64,000 bases of DNA, from assembly GCA_040371205.1 (NCBI GenBank), contig AP031382.1, positions 1,733,562-1,797,561 on the forward strand. Direction: 5' to 3'. The translations under genes were made by a program, and so were the position numbers. Under the pieces are notes generated by a model. It searched no databases. It was given only the letters and a program-made list of their open reading frames with translations, and was not told the origin of the DNA. Source of the DNA: Rhodanobacter sp. (GTDB taxonomy: Bacteria; Pseudomonadota; Gammaproteobacteria; Xanthomonadales; Rhodanobacteraceae). Shown here one piece after another: positions 41,887 through 49,994 of the stretch; position 1 is the stretch's first letter; each line of letters opens with the position of its first letter.

Positions 41887-43265
41887 GCGCCAAACGCATC
41901 CTCATAGTGGATGACGAAGCCAAGATGCGGCGCATCCTCGAACTGTCGCTCAAGGCGATGGGGCATGCCGTGGTCGAGGCCAACGACGGCGTCGAGGCTC
42001 TGTCGGCGGTCGAGCAGCAGCCCATCGACCTTGTGCTGACCGATCTTCGCATGCCGCGCCTGGACGGCATCGGATTGCTCGCCGCGCTGCGCGAACGGAA
42101 CATCGACGTGCCGGTCATCGTGATGACCGCATACGGCACCATCGATACCGCCGTGGCCGCGATGAAGCTCGGCGCCGTCGACTACATCATCCGGCCGTTC
42201 GAGATGGAGACGGTCGAGATGGCGGTCGCCAGGGCGCTGGCGATGCAGGCCGTGCAACGCGAGAACCTTTTTCTGCGCGAAGAGATTTCGCGCGGCTGGG
42301 GCGAGTTCGTCGGCACCAGCGCCACGATGCAATCGCTTTACGCGCTGGTGCGCCAGCTGGCACCGACGCGAAGCAACGCCTTCATCGTCGGAGATACCGG
42401 CACGGGCAAGGAGCTGGTGGCGCGTGCCATCCACGCAGCGTCCGGGCGCAAGGGCCTGTTCGTGCCGATCAACTGCGCGGCCATCCCCGCCGAGTTGCTG
42501 GAGAGCGAGCTTTTCGGCCACGTCAAAGGTGCGTTCACCGGCGCCATCCGCGACCGCGTCGGCAAATGCGAACTGGCCAGCGGCGGGACGATCTTTTTCG
42601 ACGAGATCACCGAGATGCCTGCCAACCTGCAAGTCAAGCTGCTGCGCGTGCTGCAGGAGGGCAGCATCGAGAAAGTCGGTGCCAACGGCACGATCCCGGT
42701 GGATCTGCGGGTCGTGTCGGCGACCAATCGCGATCCGCGCCAGGCGGTCGAAAGCGGCGCGCTCAGGCAGGACCTGTATTTCCGGCTCAACGTCGTGCGC
42801 ATCGACGTTCCCAGGTTGCGGGATCGCCGGGGCGACATCGCCTTGCTGGCCGGGCACTTCCTGCAAAAGCATGCGTTGGAGCTTGGGCGCGCCGTGCCTC
42901 GTCTCGAACCGCAGGCGCTGCAGTGCCTCGAAGCTTACGAATGGCCCGGCAACGTGCGCGAACTCGAGAACATCATGGAACGCGCCGTCGTTCTGTGTCG
43001 CGGCGAACAGATCACGTGCGACCACCTGCCGGCCGAGCTGGTCAAGCCCTCAGCCGCGCCGCTGGCCGCATCGAGCACGGATGAATCGCCCGGCGATGGC
43101 TCGCTCGCACTCGACCTGAAGGCACAAGTCGAAAAGCTCGAGTGCAAACTCATCGAAGAGGCGCTCCAACGCAGTGCCAGCAACAAGGCGGCAGCGGCCC
43201 GTCTGCTGGGTATCAGCGAACGGACGCTTTGGTACAAACTCAAGGCCTACAGGGTAGGGGGCTAG
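41883..43265 (+). CDS. NtrC-family sigma-54-dependent response regulator
   Basis: A 460-residue regulator. The receiver domain (ILIVDDEAKMRR; phospho-acceptor in LTDLRMP near residue 54) leads into an AAA+ domain with Walker A GDTGTGKELVARA (about 165), the sigma-54 contact loop GAFTGA (about 222) and Walker B FFDEI. A Fis-type helix-turn-helix ends the protein (AAARLLGISERTLWYKL). It should activate sigma-54 promoters; the matching site at 38213 makes the neighbouring glycan operon a prime target. Confidence 0.95.
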   Translation: MSAKRILIVDDEAKMRRILELSLKAMGHAVVEANDGVEALSAVEQQPIDLVLTDLRMPRLDGIGLLAALRERNIDVPVIVMTAYGTIDTAVAAMKLGAVDYIIRPFEMETVEMAVARALAMQAVQRENLFLREEISRGWGEFVGTSATMQSLYALVRQLAPTRSNAFIVGDTGTGKELVARAIHAASGRKGLFVPINCAAIPAELLESELFGHVKGAFTGAIRDRVGKCELASGGTIFFDEITEMPANLQVKLLRVLQEGSIEKVGANGTIPVDLRVVSATNRDPRQAVESGALRQDLYFRLNVVRIDVPRLRDRRGDIALLAGHFLQKHALELGRAVPRLEPQALQCLEAYEWPGNVRELENIMERAVVLCRGEQITCDHLPAELVKPSAAPLAASSTDESPGDGSLALDLKAQVEKLECKLIEEALQRSASNKAAAARLLGISERTLWYKLKAYRVGG

Positions 43266-43317
43266 ACCGGATCGTCCATCCGCCGCAGGTTCGTCGCTTA
43301 TCCGGCATGCCTTTGCA

Positions 43318-43347
43318 TTGATGCGCCGTACCGCGTCCCCATATACT
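43318..43347 (+). promoter_or_regulatory. Promoter of tmRNA
   Basis: TTGATG (43318-43323) and TATACT (43342-43347) with 18-base spacing. The mature tmRNA 5' end at 43371 lies 24 bases beyond, leaving a short leader for RNase P processing. Confidence 0.55.
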
Positions 43348-43370
43348 TGATCGGCCAATTCGTTTTCCCC

Positions 43371-43723
<353 letters not shown>

Positions 43724-43798
43724 ACAACTCGGCCTCTTTGATTTTAAAGAGAAAATTTGGTGTCTCGCCTAGCCCTTCGGGGTACTACGCGAGGTACC

Positions 43799-43894
43799 AT
43801 GCCTAAACCGTTGATGCTCCAACGACCAAGCGGACTTCATGTCCGCTTTTTCGTGCCCAAAGACCTCGTTACACCGATTGACACGGTTAACTGA
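43799..43894 (+). pseudogene. N-terminal relic of a tyrosine integrase
   Basis: Reads PKPLMLQRPSGLHVRFFVPKDLV before a stop: the start (PKPLMLQRPSGLHVRFF) is the head found on DUF6538-type phage/island integrases, whose catalytic domains are missing here. It lies 76 bases beyond the tmRNA CCA in the orientation expected for an integrase that used ssrA as its attachment site. So this is a decayed integrase marking a former insertion. Confidence 0.68.
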
Positions 43895-44219
43895 GTGACG
43901 ACATTTGGTCACGAACCCAAAAGCCTGACTCCGAGCACATGAAGCATTTTTTGCGAATTTACATAATATACATTATGCGAAATGCCGCCTTGTTCCTTAT
44001 CCTGCTCTGTTGTCGTTGCCCCCTTAACCATGTCGTTTGATCCTTAACCCTGTCATCCCGTTATACCTTGTCACTTTCTAGCAAAAAAGGCGCCTTTCGC
44101 TGACCAGCCAGTCAATGAGACGCAGGGTTTCCGTCACCCGAAGCGTCTCCTGAAGGCAGCGGAACTGCGCCATTCGGTTTGCTCGTGGCGGCGTACCTTG
44201 GTTGTTGGCGTCAAACGAC
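43895..44219. other. AT-rich island-proximal intergenic region
   Basis: Between the integrase relic and the AbiJ-like gene. Base composition is markedly lower in GC than the core genome. Apart from the dif-like site it holds no recognisable gene; two CCTTAAC repeats (around 44022 and 44042) are of unknown meaning. Confidence 0.5.
43956..43983 (-). other. dif-like XerCD recombination site
   Basis: The minus strand carries a 28-base XerC arm / 6-base spacer / XerD arm layout. The XerC arm is ATTTCGCATAA, the spacer TGTATA and the XerD arm TTATGTAAATT. Against the gammaproteobacterial dif pattern (XerC arm RNTKCGCATAA, TGTATA, XerD arm TTATGTTAAAT) it differs at two positions, both in the XerD arm. 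It could be an attachment site of an element that uses host XerCD, or a chromosomal dif. Confidence 0.6.
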
Positions 44220-45041
44220 CTAGCTTTTCTTTCGTGCTAGATAGCGGCAAAGCACCGCACTGAGCCCCGTCATCAGCTCAGCCTCATCAAAGTTTGGCGG
44301 GCGGCCTTCCACAAGATGCCGGCCGAAGTTCGATGTGTAGCCCCAGGCCTTCGATACCACACTGTCGAGCGGGGGTGGAAACATCTGTGGATTGCGTTGG
44401 ATCAATTGCCCCAGAGTATCGCTAGAACATGCGTGAGCACGGGCTGCGCACTCCAACGCTGCCATGGCATGTTGAATGGCGCCTGTGACGTCAGGCTCTG
44501 GTCTGCGCCCTAAATCAGTTATGGCCTGATGCAGTTCAGTAGCGGCCGTTGCTCGACCTGTATCTCGCACAAGCTCGTAGACCCCGTGGAGCGCCATCTC
44601 GACGCCCTCTGTACCGCGATATTCGAGTCGACGATTGATCAACTGCCAGCCTATGCCTTTTTTTCGAAACAAGCGGTTTATTCGCTCTTCGAAGTGCACA
44701 TATCCAGAGCAACGCGGCTCCCCGCCTGGAAACAAAGGTGGAAACATCGCTGTCGCGGGCAACTCGTTGGAAACTGCTTCGATAACGTTGTAGACCTCGT
44801 ACCACGGTGCATCACTAAGAGTACGGCGCACTTCTTCGTCGATGTTTGGATACTCGGACCAATTGCTCGGATCAGGGGCTTCAAAGAGTACTCGACAAAT
44901 GAGGGTGCGCAACGGGCGCGGCGAGAGTCCTGCTTCGTAAGCAATGTCCACAACGCTGGAGCGTAGCTCCGCAGGTGCGTCGCGAGTGCTGATCTCAGCA
45001 TCTCGCGGCTCGAAACCGAAGCGTTCAGAAAAAGTCGACAT
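44220..45041 (-). CDS. AbiJ-like (STM4504/CBY_0614-type) abortive-infection protein
   Basis: A 273-residue soluble protein read from the ATG at 45041. Family-like blocks, from memory of AbiJ_NTD4 proteins, are SNWSEYPNIDEEVRR near residue 60, KKGIGWQLINRRLEYRG near 130, GRATAATELHQAITDLGRRPEPD, (GRATAATELHQAITDLG, RRPEPD), and GAIQHAMAALECAARA. The C terminus SKAWGYTSNFGRHLVEGR has an Arg-His pair reminiscent of HEPN nucleases. It is last in the operon; an alternative TTG at 45083 overlaps the HEPN stop as TTGA. Probable effector of an infection-induced arrest. Confidence 0.72.
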   Translation of the reverse strand: MSTFSERFGFEPRDAEISTRDAPAELRSSVVDIAYEAGLSPRPLRTLICRVLFEAPDPSNWSEYPNIDEEVRRTLSDAPWYEVYNVIEAVSNELPATAMFPPLFPGGEPRCSGYVHFEERINRLFRKKGIGWQLINRRLEYRGTEGVEMALHGVYELVRDTGRATAATELHQAITDLGRRPEPDVTGAIQHAMAALECAARAHACSSDTLGQLIQRNPQMFPPPLDSVVSKAWGYTSNFGRHLVEGRPPNFDEAELMTGLSAVLCRYLARKKS

Positions 45042-45079
45042 CCTGGATGGCCTGATTGCCGGCAAACCTGTGGATCCTC

Positions 45080-45982
45080 TCAAACCGTTGTAGCTCCGTT
45101 TCCGGTGGCGCTGCCAAATACGGCTCGGAACCGCTCATACATTTCATCCGCATTTGGCGATGGCTGCGCATCCTTCTCGCTCGCAAAGATCATGTAGTAG
45201 CGCAGGTACTTGGGCTTGTCGCGACCTTTCTTCCATGTCCAGTTGGGGCCGACACTCACCTGCCCCCTCGTCGAAGATGTTGCTGTACGTGTCAAAACGC
45301 GTTTGAACATCACATTGTTGATGACGCGCACCAGCGTGAGTAGTAGGTCTGCGATCTTGGTGATATCTGCTACCCCAAGTTTGAGCGGCTTCTCCAGAAA
45401 CTGCTTGTGCCCTTGTAAGCCAAGGGAGACTGCGTTCTTCGTTCCGAGCTTTCCAAATCGGTGGACACAACAATGTCGAAGTTCACAAACGTTGTTGTAC
45501 TGGTCCAACAAGTCAGTGACCTCGCGGTCTTGATTGAGGTCAAGGCCAACGAATTTATTGATTGCCGTAAGGATGCCCTTTTTCCCTGAAAAGACGCTCT
45601 CCTCAAGAAGTGCCTCTGGCAGCATAGCGTCCTTGTGGTGCAAAGCTGCGGCGAATGAAAGCATCTGATTTTCGCAGCACGTCTGGGCATGTGCGTCGAC
45701 GTGGACGATGCGACGGATTAGCGCACGCATGTAGCTCTCGACAGCGGACACATAGCCAAGCAAGAGCAATATTCCGAGCTCGGGCTCCAGAATGAAACCA
45801 GGCCCTTGCGTAGCCCAAAGTTTGTTCAGGCGCAATGTGTTTTCGAAGAATTGATCAATTGGCGAGATCGATGAATCATCGTGCTGCTCATCGAAAAGCA
45901 TGGCTGTTTGAAGATTAAACGTCGAAGCTCGCACCGCTACAACAGCGGCGAAGTCCGTAGAGATGGCAGTAGGCGTTGCCAT
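45080..45982 (-). CDS. HEPN-domain protein with RX4H motif
   Basis: A 300-residue all-helical protein; not recognised by family name. ELRHCCVHRFGKLG near residue 169 contains Arg-X4-His (RHCCVH), the catalytic signature of HEPN ribonuclease toxins. Preceding helices (LLLLGYVSAVESYMRALIRR) fit the RiboL-PSP/MAE_28990-type HEPN fold. It starts 3 bases after the ATPase stop and its stop overlaps the AbiJ-like start, so it is tightly coupled. RNase activity is an inference from the motif. Confidence 0.68.
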   Translation of the reverse strand: MATPTAISTDFAAVVAVRASTFNLQTAMLFDEQHDDSSISPIDQFFENTLRLNKLWATQGPGFILEPELGILLLLGYVSAVESYMRALIRRIVHVDAHAQTCCENQMLSFAAALHHKDAMLPEALLEESVFSGKKGILTAINKFVGLDLNQDREVTDLLDQYNNVCELRHCCVHRFGKLGTKNAVSLGLQGHKQFLEKPLKLGVADITKIADLLLTLVRVINNVMFKRVLTRTATSSTRGQVSVGPNWTWKKGRDKPKYLRYYMIFASEKDAQPSPNADEMYERFRAVFGSATGNGATTV

Positions 45983-45985
45983 TTT

Positions 45986-47722
45986 TCAGGACAGAAAATC
46001 GTCGACGAAGCTGTTGAGAACATCGACAATTTTGGCAGTTCGACGCGTGCCGAATCCCCGAACGGTCAACAAGTCCGCAGCGGGGTCTTGCTTCGCTAGA
46101 AAATCGCGTATGGTACGAAGCAGCGGCAAATGCGTTGCGATCTGCTCTCGCTGCCATTGAGTCAGCCCCGGGACCGAATCGATAGTAGCATCCAGGCATT
46201 GCGTGAACGTTGAGGCGTCAACAAGCTGATAGCCGCAGTTGTGGCAGAACTTTTGCGTGTCGTTAAGACGTCTTGTCTCGCAGTGGGCGCACTTTGGTAA
46301 CGATAGTGTGAGATGCGGCAAGTCAACGTCAGGTGCGACCTTCGCTAGGGCCTTGCGCACTGGGTGCTTTGTTGACTTTAGCGCAATACCATCTAGGGTC
46401 TGACGAATACTTCCGCCTGAGCCGCTAGCACCAAAGGCGCGGATAGCTAGTAGACCTGCAGTGTGAGGGATAAAGCGGCGATAGATCCTCTCTGGAGTGC
46501 CGTGTTTCACTGTGCCGTTATCGAACACCAGGCCGGCCTCTACCAGCAAGCGAAACATGCGGTCGACCATGGGCGTTAGCTCATCCTCGAGCACGCCACA
46601 AGTGAGCTGCTTGGCATCACGGGCTGCAAGTATTTCGTTTTGGGCTTTGATCTCGCGGGTCATTCCATCTAGTACGTGCTCACCAGCTTCCACAAGCGCA
46701 TCTAGCTTAGGTACCTTTTTGCCAAGCGAACGAAACTCCGCCCTGCGTGCCTCAAAATGGGAACGGATTATCTGATTCGTTCCTTGTTGAGCGGTCCGGA
46801 AGTTCTCACGGCCGAACTCATCTAGCATAGTGAGGTACGCACGCGGAATACCAAAAGCCGCGAACCGCAACATCGACTGGACCTCCTTCGAGATTGCAGC
46901 GAAGCCCGGTACGCGTGTCTGGGCAATGTTGTCCATGACTACTTCGTACGAAGGATCCTCTACGCAGAGCCAGACTTGTATGGCGATTGAGTCTTGCCCC
47001 TGATGGAAGCGAGGGCTGACTTCGGTGGTGCCCGGATAGACCGAAGCTTTTGGTGCAATGCTGATTGACTTCAGTGACCTGACAATATCGAGGAACTCGA
47101 TCAAGTAGTCCGGGGTGAGCGTCAGTGCGGCATCGTCCATCAAGAGGGTCGTGTAACGCCGGCCGGCGGATTCGCGGATCTCATCAATCACACCTTGAAC
47201 ACGTTCAATGGTAAGGAGATCTGCAATTTCCTGGCCGCGGGTGTCTAAGGGCTGGTTTCGTTCGATCTTCGCAACGAAGTCGCGCAACGGTTCTACCGAC
47301 AGGCCTCTCGCGACAAACAGTGATTCGATTCGGGCCATATCGAGGCCCCACTCGCGAGCACCGTCCCATAGTGCTAGCACGATCCTAGCTAATACCCAGG
47401 AATGAAACTGATGGAGCGCAGTGGCACGACTCGATAGGAGAGGCTCGAGTCGGAAGTACCGATTAAAAGACACGTAGATTGCGAACGGATAGGTCTCCTT
47501 GTTCCGGCACGTGAGCCACGTGAAACGCATCATGTGTGTCTTGCCACACCCGCGAGGTCCGACAATCGTTCGTAACGCCTTGTTCAGCAGTTCCTTGTGG
47601 ATCTTGTTGAACAAATCGCCAGACTGTGAGGTTTCCTCGATCAACTTGTCAAACGGAATGTAGTCTGCTCGTTGCTGAAGCGCTAGTTCGAGCTGAACGT
47701 CTTCCTGGAGCACAGTATTCAT
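45986..47722 (-). CDS. ORC/Cdc6-like AAA+ ATPase with zinc ribbon and HhH tail
   Basis: A 578-residue protein. Walker A is IVGPRGCGKTHMMRF near residue 53; Walker B TTLLMDDAAL near 190 (Asp-Asp-Ala rather than Asp-Glu). A winged region follows, then a zinc ribbon CAHCETRRLNDTQKFCHNCG, near residue 485. A helix-hairpin-helix-like end (LLTVRGFGTRRTAKIVDVL) closes it. The layout is of ORC/Cdc6-type or STAND-like sensors of defence systems. It overlaps the methyltransferase (ATGA) upstream. Confidence 0.7.
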   Translation of the reverse strand: MNTVLQEDVQLELALQQRADYIPFDKLIEETSQSGDLFNKIHKELLNKALRTIVGPRGCGKTHMMRFTWLTCRNKETYPFAIYVSFNRYFRLEPLLSSRATALHQFHSWVLARIVLALWDGAREWGLDMARIESLFVARGLSVEPLRDFVAKIERNQPLDTRGQEIADLLTIERVQGVIDEIRESAGRRYTTLLMDDAALTLTPDYLIEFLDIVRSLKSISIAPKASVYPGTTEVSPRFHQGQDSIAIQVWLCVEDPSYEVVMDNIAQTRVPGFAAISKEVQSMLRFAAFGIPRAYLTMLDEFGRENFRTAQQGTNQIIRSHFEARRAEFRSLGKKVPKLDALVEAGEHVLDGMTREIKAQNEILAARDAKQLTCGVLEDELTPMVDRMFRLLVEAGLVFDNGTVKHGTPERIYRRFIPHTAGLLAIRAFGASGSGGSIRQTLDGIALKSTKHPVRKALAKVAPDVDLPHLTLSLPKCAHCETRRLNDTQKFCHNCGYQLVDASTFTQCLDATIDSVPGLTQWQREQIATHLPLLRTIRDFLAKQDPAADLLTVRGFGTRRTAKIVDVLNSFVDDFLS

Positions 47723-48954
47723 CGGGTCGTTATCAGCAGATTTTTCAAAGCACGGACCGAAATGAAACGTGCGCCGACACCGTGAGATGTAGCTTCTAGC
47801 GCAGATTTGCCGTCTTCGCTACAGAAAAACTTTAGTAGCTGAGAAGCCTTGCCAGGCTTCGGGCGAATGACGAAAAGGCAGTCAGTAATGGCGTAAGTGC
47901 CTTGTCGAACGATGGCAATTTTCTCCGCGTGATTACGTCCCACTCGTGCGATCACGATGTCCCCAGGCTCTGCGAACGGTGGCTTCATGTCCTGAGTTTC
48001 CGTACGCTTGAGTGCTCGCTCGCTTGGTGGCGTAGTGTGTTCGGACGTAAGGTCACTCGTATGAAGGATCGGTCGCGTCGACGCGGCCCTCTCCGAGGAA
48101 CTGTAGTTACCTCGTTTCACCGATTCCACCAGTTGCTCCAGACGGCGACCTCTCTTAGCTGAGCTGGCACCCGGCACCCCAATGGCGGAAGCTAAAAAAC
48201 TGAAGTCTAGTCGCTTAGCCGCCAAATCCTGTGGCACCACCAGTTTCGGTGACAGACGCCCATCGTTGCTGAGCTTCCGCACAGCGATCGTCTCTGTAGG
48301 TACAGGTCCCTTTGAGACGACGACGATGTGTGCCTTCGCCTCCGTCCCGCGAAAGATCATTCGAGGAAGCTCGATGACGGCGTGCACACGGTGACGCGCT
48401 AACAGATGCTGCCGAAACATTTCGTACCGGTCGCCGGCAATTATTCCATCCGGCAAAATGAGGCCGAGGCGCCCACCCGTACGCAAAAAACGCAAATTTT
48501 GGGCGATGAACAGCATATCGGCAGGCACGTCGCTCATCCGCGGCACCACACCGCTTAGCCCGACCTCTTCCAGTAGTTCCCCGAAATGCGCCTGCCACCT
48601 TGGCTTGATGTACGGCGGATTGCAGACCGCAGCGCAAGCCTCCCCCGGTCTCAGACCAAGTCGATAGGGGAGTTCAGGATCCAAGGCATCAGCGGTCACA
48701 TGACGAAACGAAGGGCCATGCACAGCTGGCAGACGTGCACATCCTGCCTGCTCGTCGATGTCCACTGTGAGGAAATTCGCTCGCGTCCAAACCTTTAAAG
48801 CTGCTCCGACCAATGCACCGTTGCCCGCGCCAAGGTCAAGTACGGTTGTTGGCGCCCGCACTGCCATAGATCGCACTAGCAGTGATCCCACCAGCGGGTT
48901 GGTGTAATACCGACCGAGTTGATCCGACCCTTTGATTGGTTCTGTGGTCGCCAT
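47719..48954 (-). CDS. N6-adenine DNA methyltransferase with recognition-like C terminus
   Basis: A 411-residue gamma-class methyltransferase. SAM motif I TVLDLGAGNGALVGAAL lies near residue 37, catalytic motif IV NPPYIKPRW near 112, and LPDGIIAGDRYEMFRQ follows. The C-terminal third (PGDIVIARVGRNHAEKIAIV, SHGVGARFISVRALKNLLI) resembles a type I specificity half-domain, so it may recognise its own target. No endonuclease domain is visible. First gene of the four-gene operon, so it probably marks self DNA. Confidence 0.8.
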   Translation of the reverse strand: MATTEPIKGSDQLGRYYTNPLVGSLLVRSMAVRAPTTVLDLGAGNGALVGAALKVWTRANFLTVDIDEQAGCARLPAVHGPSFRHVTADALDPELPYRLGLRPGEACAAVCNPPYIKPRWQAHFGELLEEVGLSGVVPRMSDVPADMLFIAQNLRFLRTGGRLGLILPDGIIAGDRYEMFRQHLLARHRVHAVIELPRMIFRGTEAKAHIVVVSKGPVPTETIAVRKLSNDGRLSPKLVVPQDLAAKRLDFSFLASAIGVPGASSAKRGRRLEQLVESVKRGNYSSSERAASTRPILHTSDLTSEHTTPPSERALKRTETQDMKPPFAEPGDIVIARVGRNHAEKIAIVRQGTYAITDCLFVIRPKPGKASQLLKFFCSEDGKSALEATSHGVGARFISVRALKNLLITTR

Positions 48955-49014
48955 TCTTCTTCGCCCCTGCGCTTGCTGAAAATATCACGAATGTTGCACG
49001 TTGGTCTCAACGGC

Positions 49015-49908
49015 TCAGGTCGCCGGCTTGCTCGTTGGCTGTCTTCGAGCGGTCGCGCTTCGGGAGACTGCGGCGCCCTTCTTGGGGTTCCTGGTTTTTC
49101 GAGGTTGGCTTCCCTGCGGAAGCTGCATCTGCTTCATGGTCGTCTCAAGTGCAGCGGCGCGTCCCGCGTGGTGCGCCGCACTCGTTTCCGCTTTTTTCAA
49201 CTCTGTCTGAAGCGCCATCTGATGCGCCTCCAACTGTGTGATTCGCTTGCTTTGGTCGCGATGATCGCGATCCAGACGTTGCTGCAGTGCCTTGAGCTCT
49301 TGCCTCGCATGGTCGACCTGTTTATGGGCACGTTCCTCGATCGTACGAATGTGTTGCTCGGATTCGGTGCGCTCGAACCGCAATGTGCTGAGATCACGTT
49401 GCTGTTCATCCAGTTGCAATTGCAGACGGTCACGCTGCTGCGTCAGGTCGGCGACCTGGGCAGCCAACTGGTCGACCAAAATCTGGCGCTCGGCGAGCTG
49501 GCGCTCCGCCAAGGCTCGCTGTGCTGCGTGTTCGGCGACACTTGCCTGGGATTCGGCAAGGGCGATGTCCCACACCTTGCGTTCCTGGGCCAGTGTCGTT
49601 TGTTCGGCAAACAGTGCGTTCTGCTCAGCCGCCAAGGCTGCCTTCGCGGTGCACTCCCCATGGGCAAGCGCCAAACGCCACGCTTCGGTAAAGGCCTGGG
49701 CCACATCGCCGGGTAGTTCCGGCAGCAGCGCATGTCCCTTCAAGCGTTGCGCCAACTGCCCCCACCATTGCTCCAGCAATTGGCCGACGCGGGCCGGACT
49801 GCCGCGGCCGAGCTCGGTCCGCACGCGTTCGACGGTAGGCCGTTCGCCACGCGCCAGCACCGTATCCGCCGCCTCAAAAACGTCCGTTTCCGGTACCCCG
49901 AGCGCCAT
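49015..49908 (-). CDS. KfrA-like DNA-binding coiled-coil protein
   Basis: A 297-residue protein. The N-terminal KfrA_N fold (VFEAADTVLARGERPTVERVR, as VFEAADTVLARGERPTV and ERVRTELGRGSPARV) is followed by a long coiled coil (about residues 75-250, heptads rich in Q, A, E, L) and a basic tail. KfrA of plasmids binds its own operator and helps partition. Start at 49908 gives the usual head; an upstream frame to 49962 crosses the operator-like repeats. Located 60 bases upstream of the methyltransferase on the same strand, so perhaps co-transcribed with it. Divergent from the integrase. Confidence 0.78.
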   Translation of the reverse strand: MALGVPETDVFEAADTVLARGERPTVERVRTELGRGSPARVGQLLEQWWGQLAQRLKGHALLPELPGDVAQAFTEAWRLALAHGECTAKAALAAEQNALFAEQTTLAQERKVWDIALAESQASVAEHAAQRALAERQLAERQILVDQLAAQVADLTQQRDRLQLQLDEQQRDLSTLRFERTESEQHIRTIEERAHKQVDHARQELKALQQRLDRDHRDQSKRITQLEAHQMALQTELKKAETSAAHHAGRAAALETTMKQMQLPQGSQPRKTRNPKKGAAVSRSATARRQPTSKPAT

Positions 49909-49923
49909 GCCCTGCCCCTCTAC

Positions 49924-49969
49924 TTTTAGGTATGATAAAGATAAGTTATCCGATCTGTTCACCCTAAAA
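49924..49969. promoter_or_regulatory. Operator-like inverted repeats between kfrA and integrase
   Basis: Outer arms TTTTAGG (49924-49930) and CCTAAAA (49963-49969) enclose a perfect palindrome GATAAGTTATC (49940-49950) and the core TTATCCGAT. The same TTATCCGAT core, inverted, occurs upstream of the second kfrA-like gene (63046-63078). May be the KfrA operator or the recombinase core site. Confidence 0.55.
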
Positions 49970-49994
49970 ACGCGCTTCTCATACGGTGGACGTA

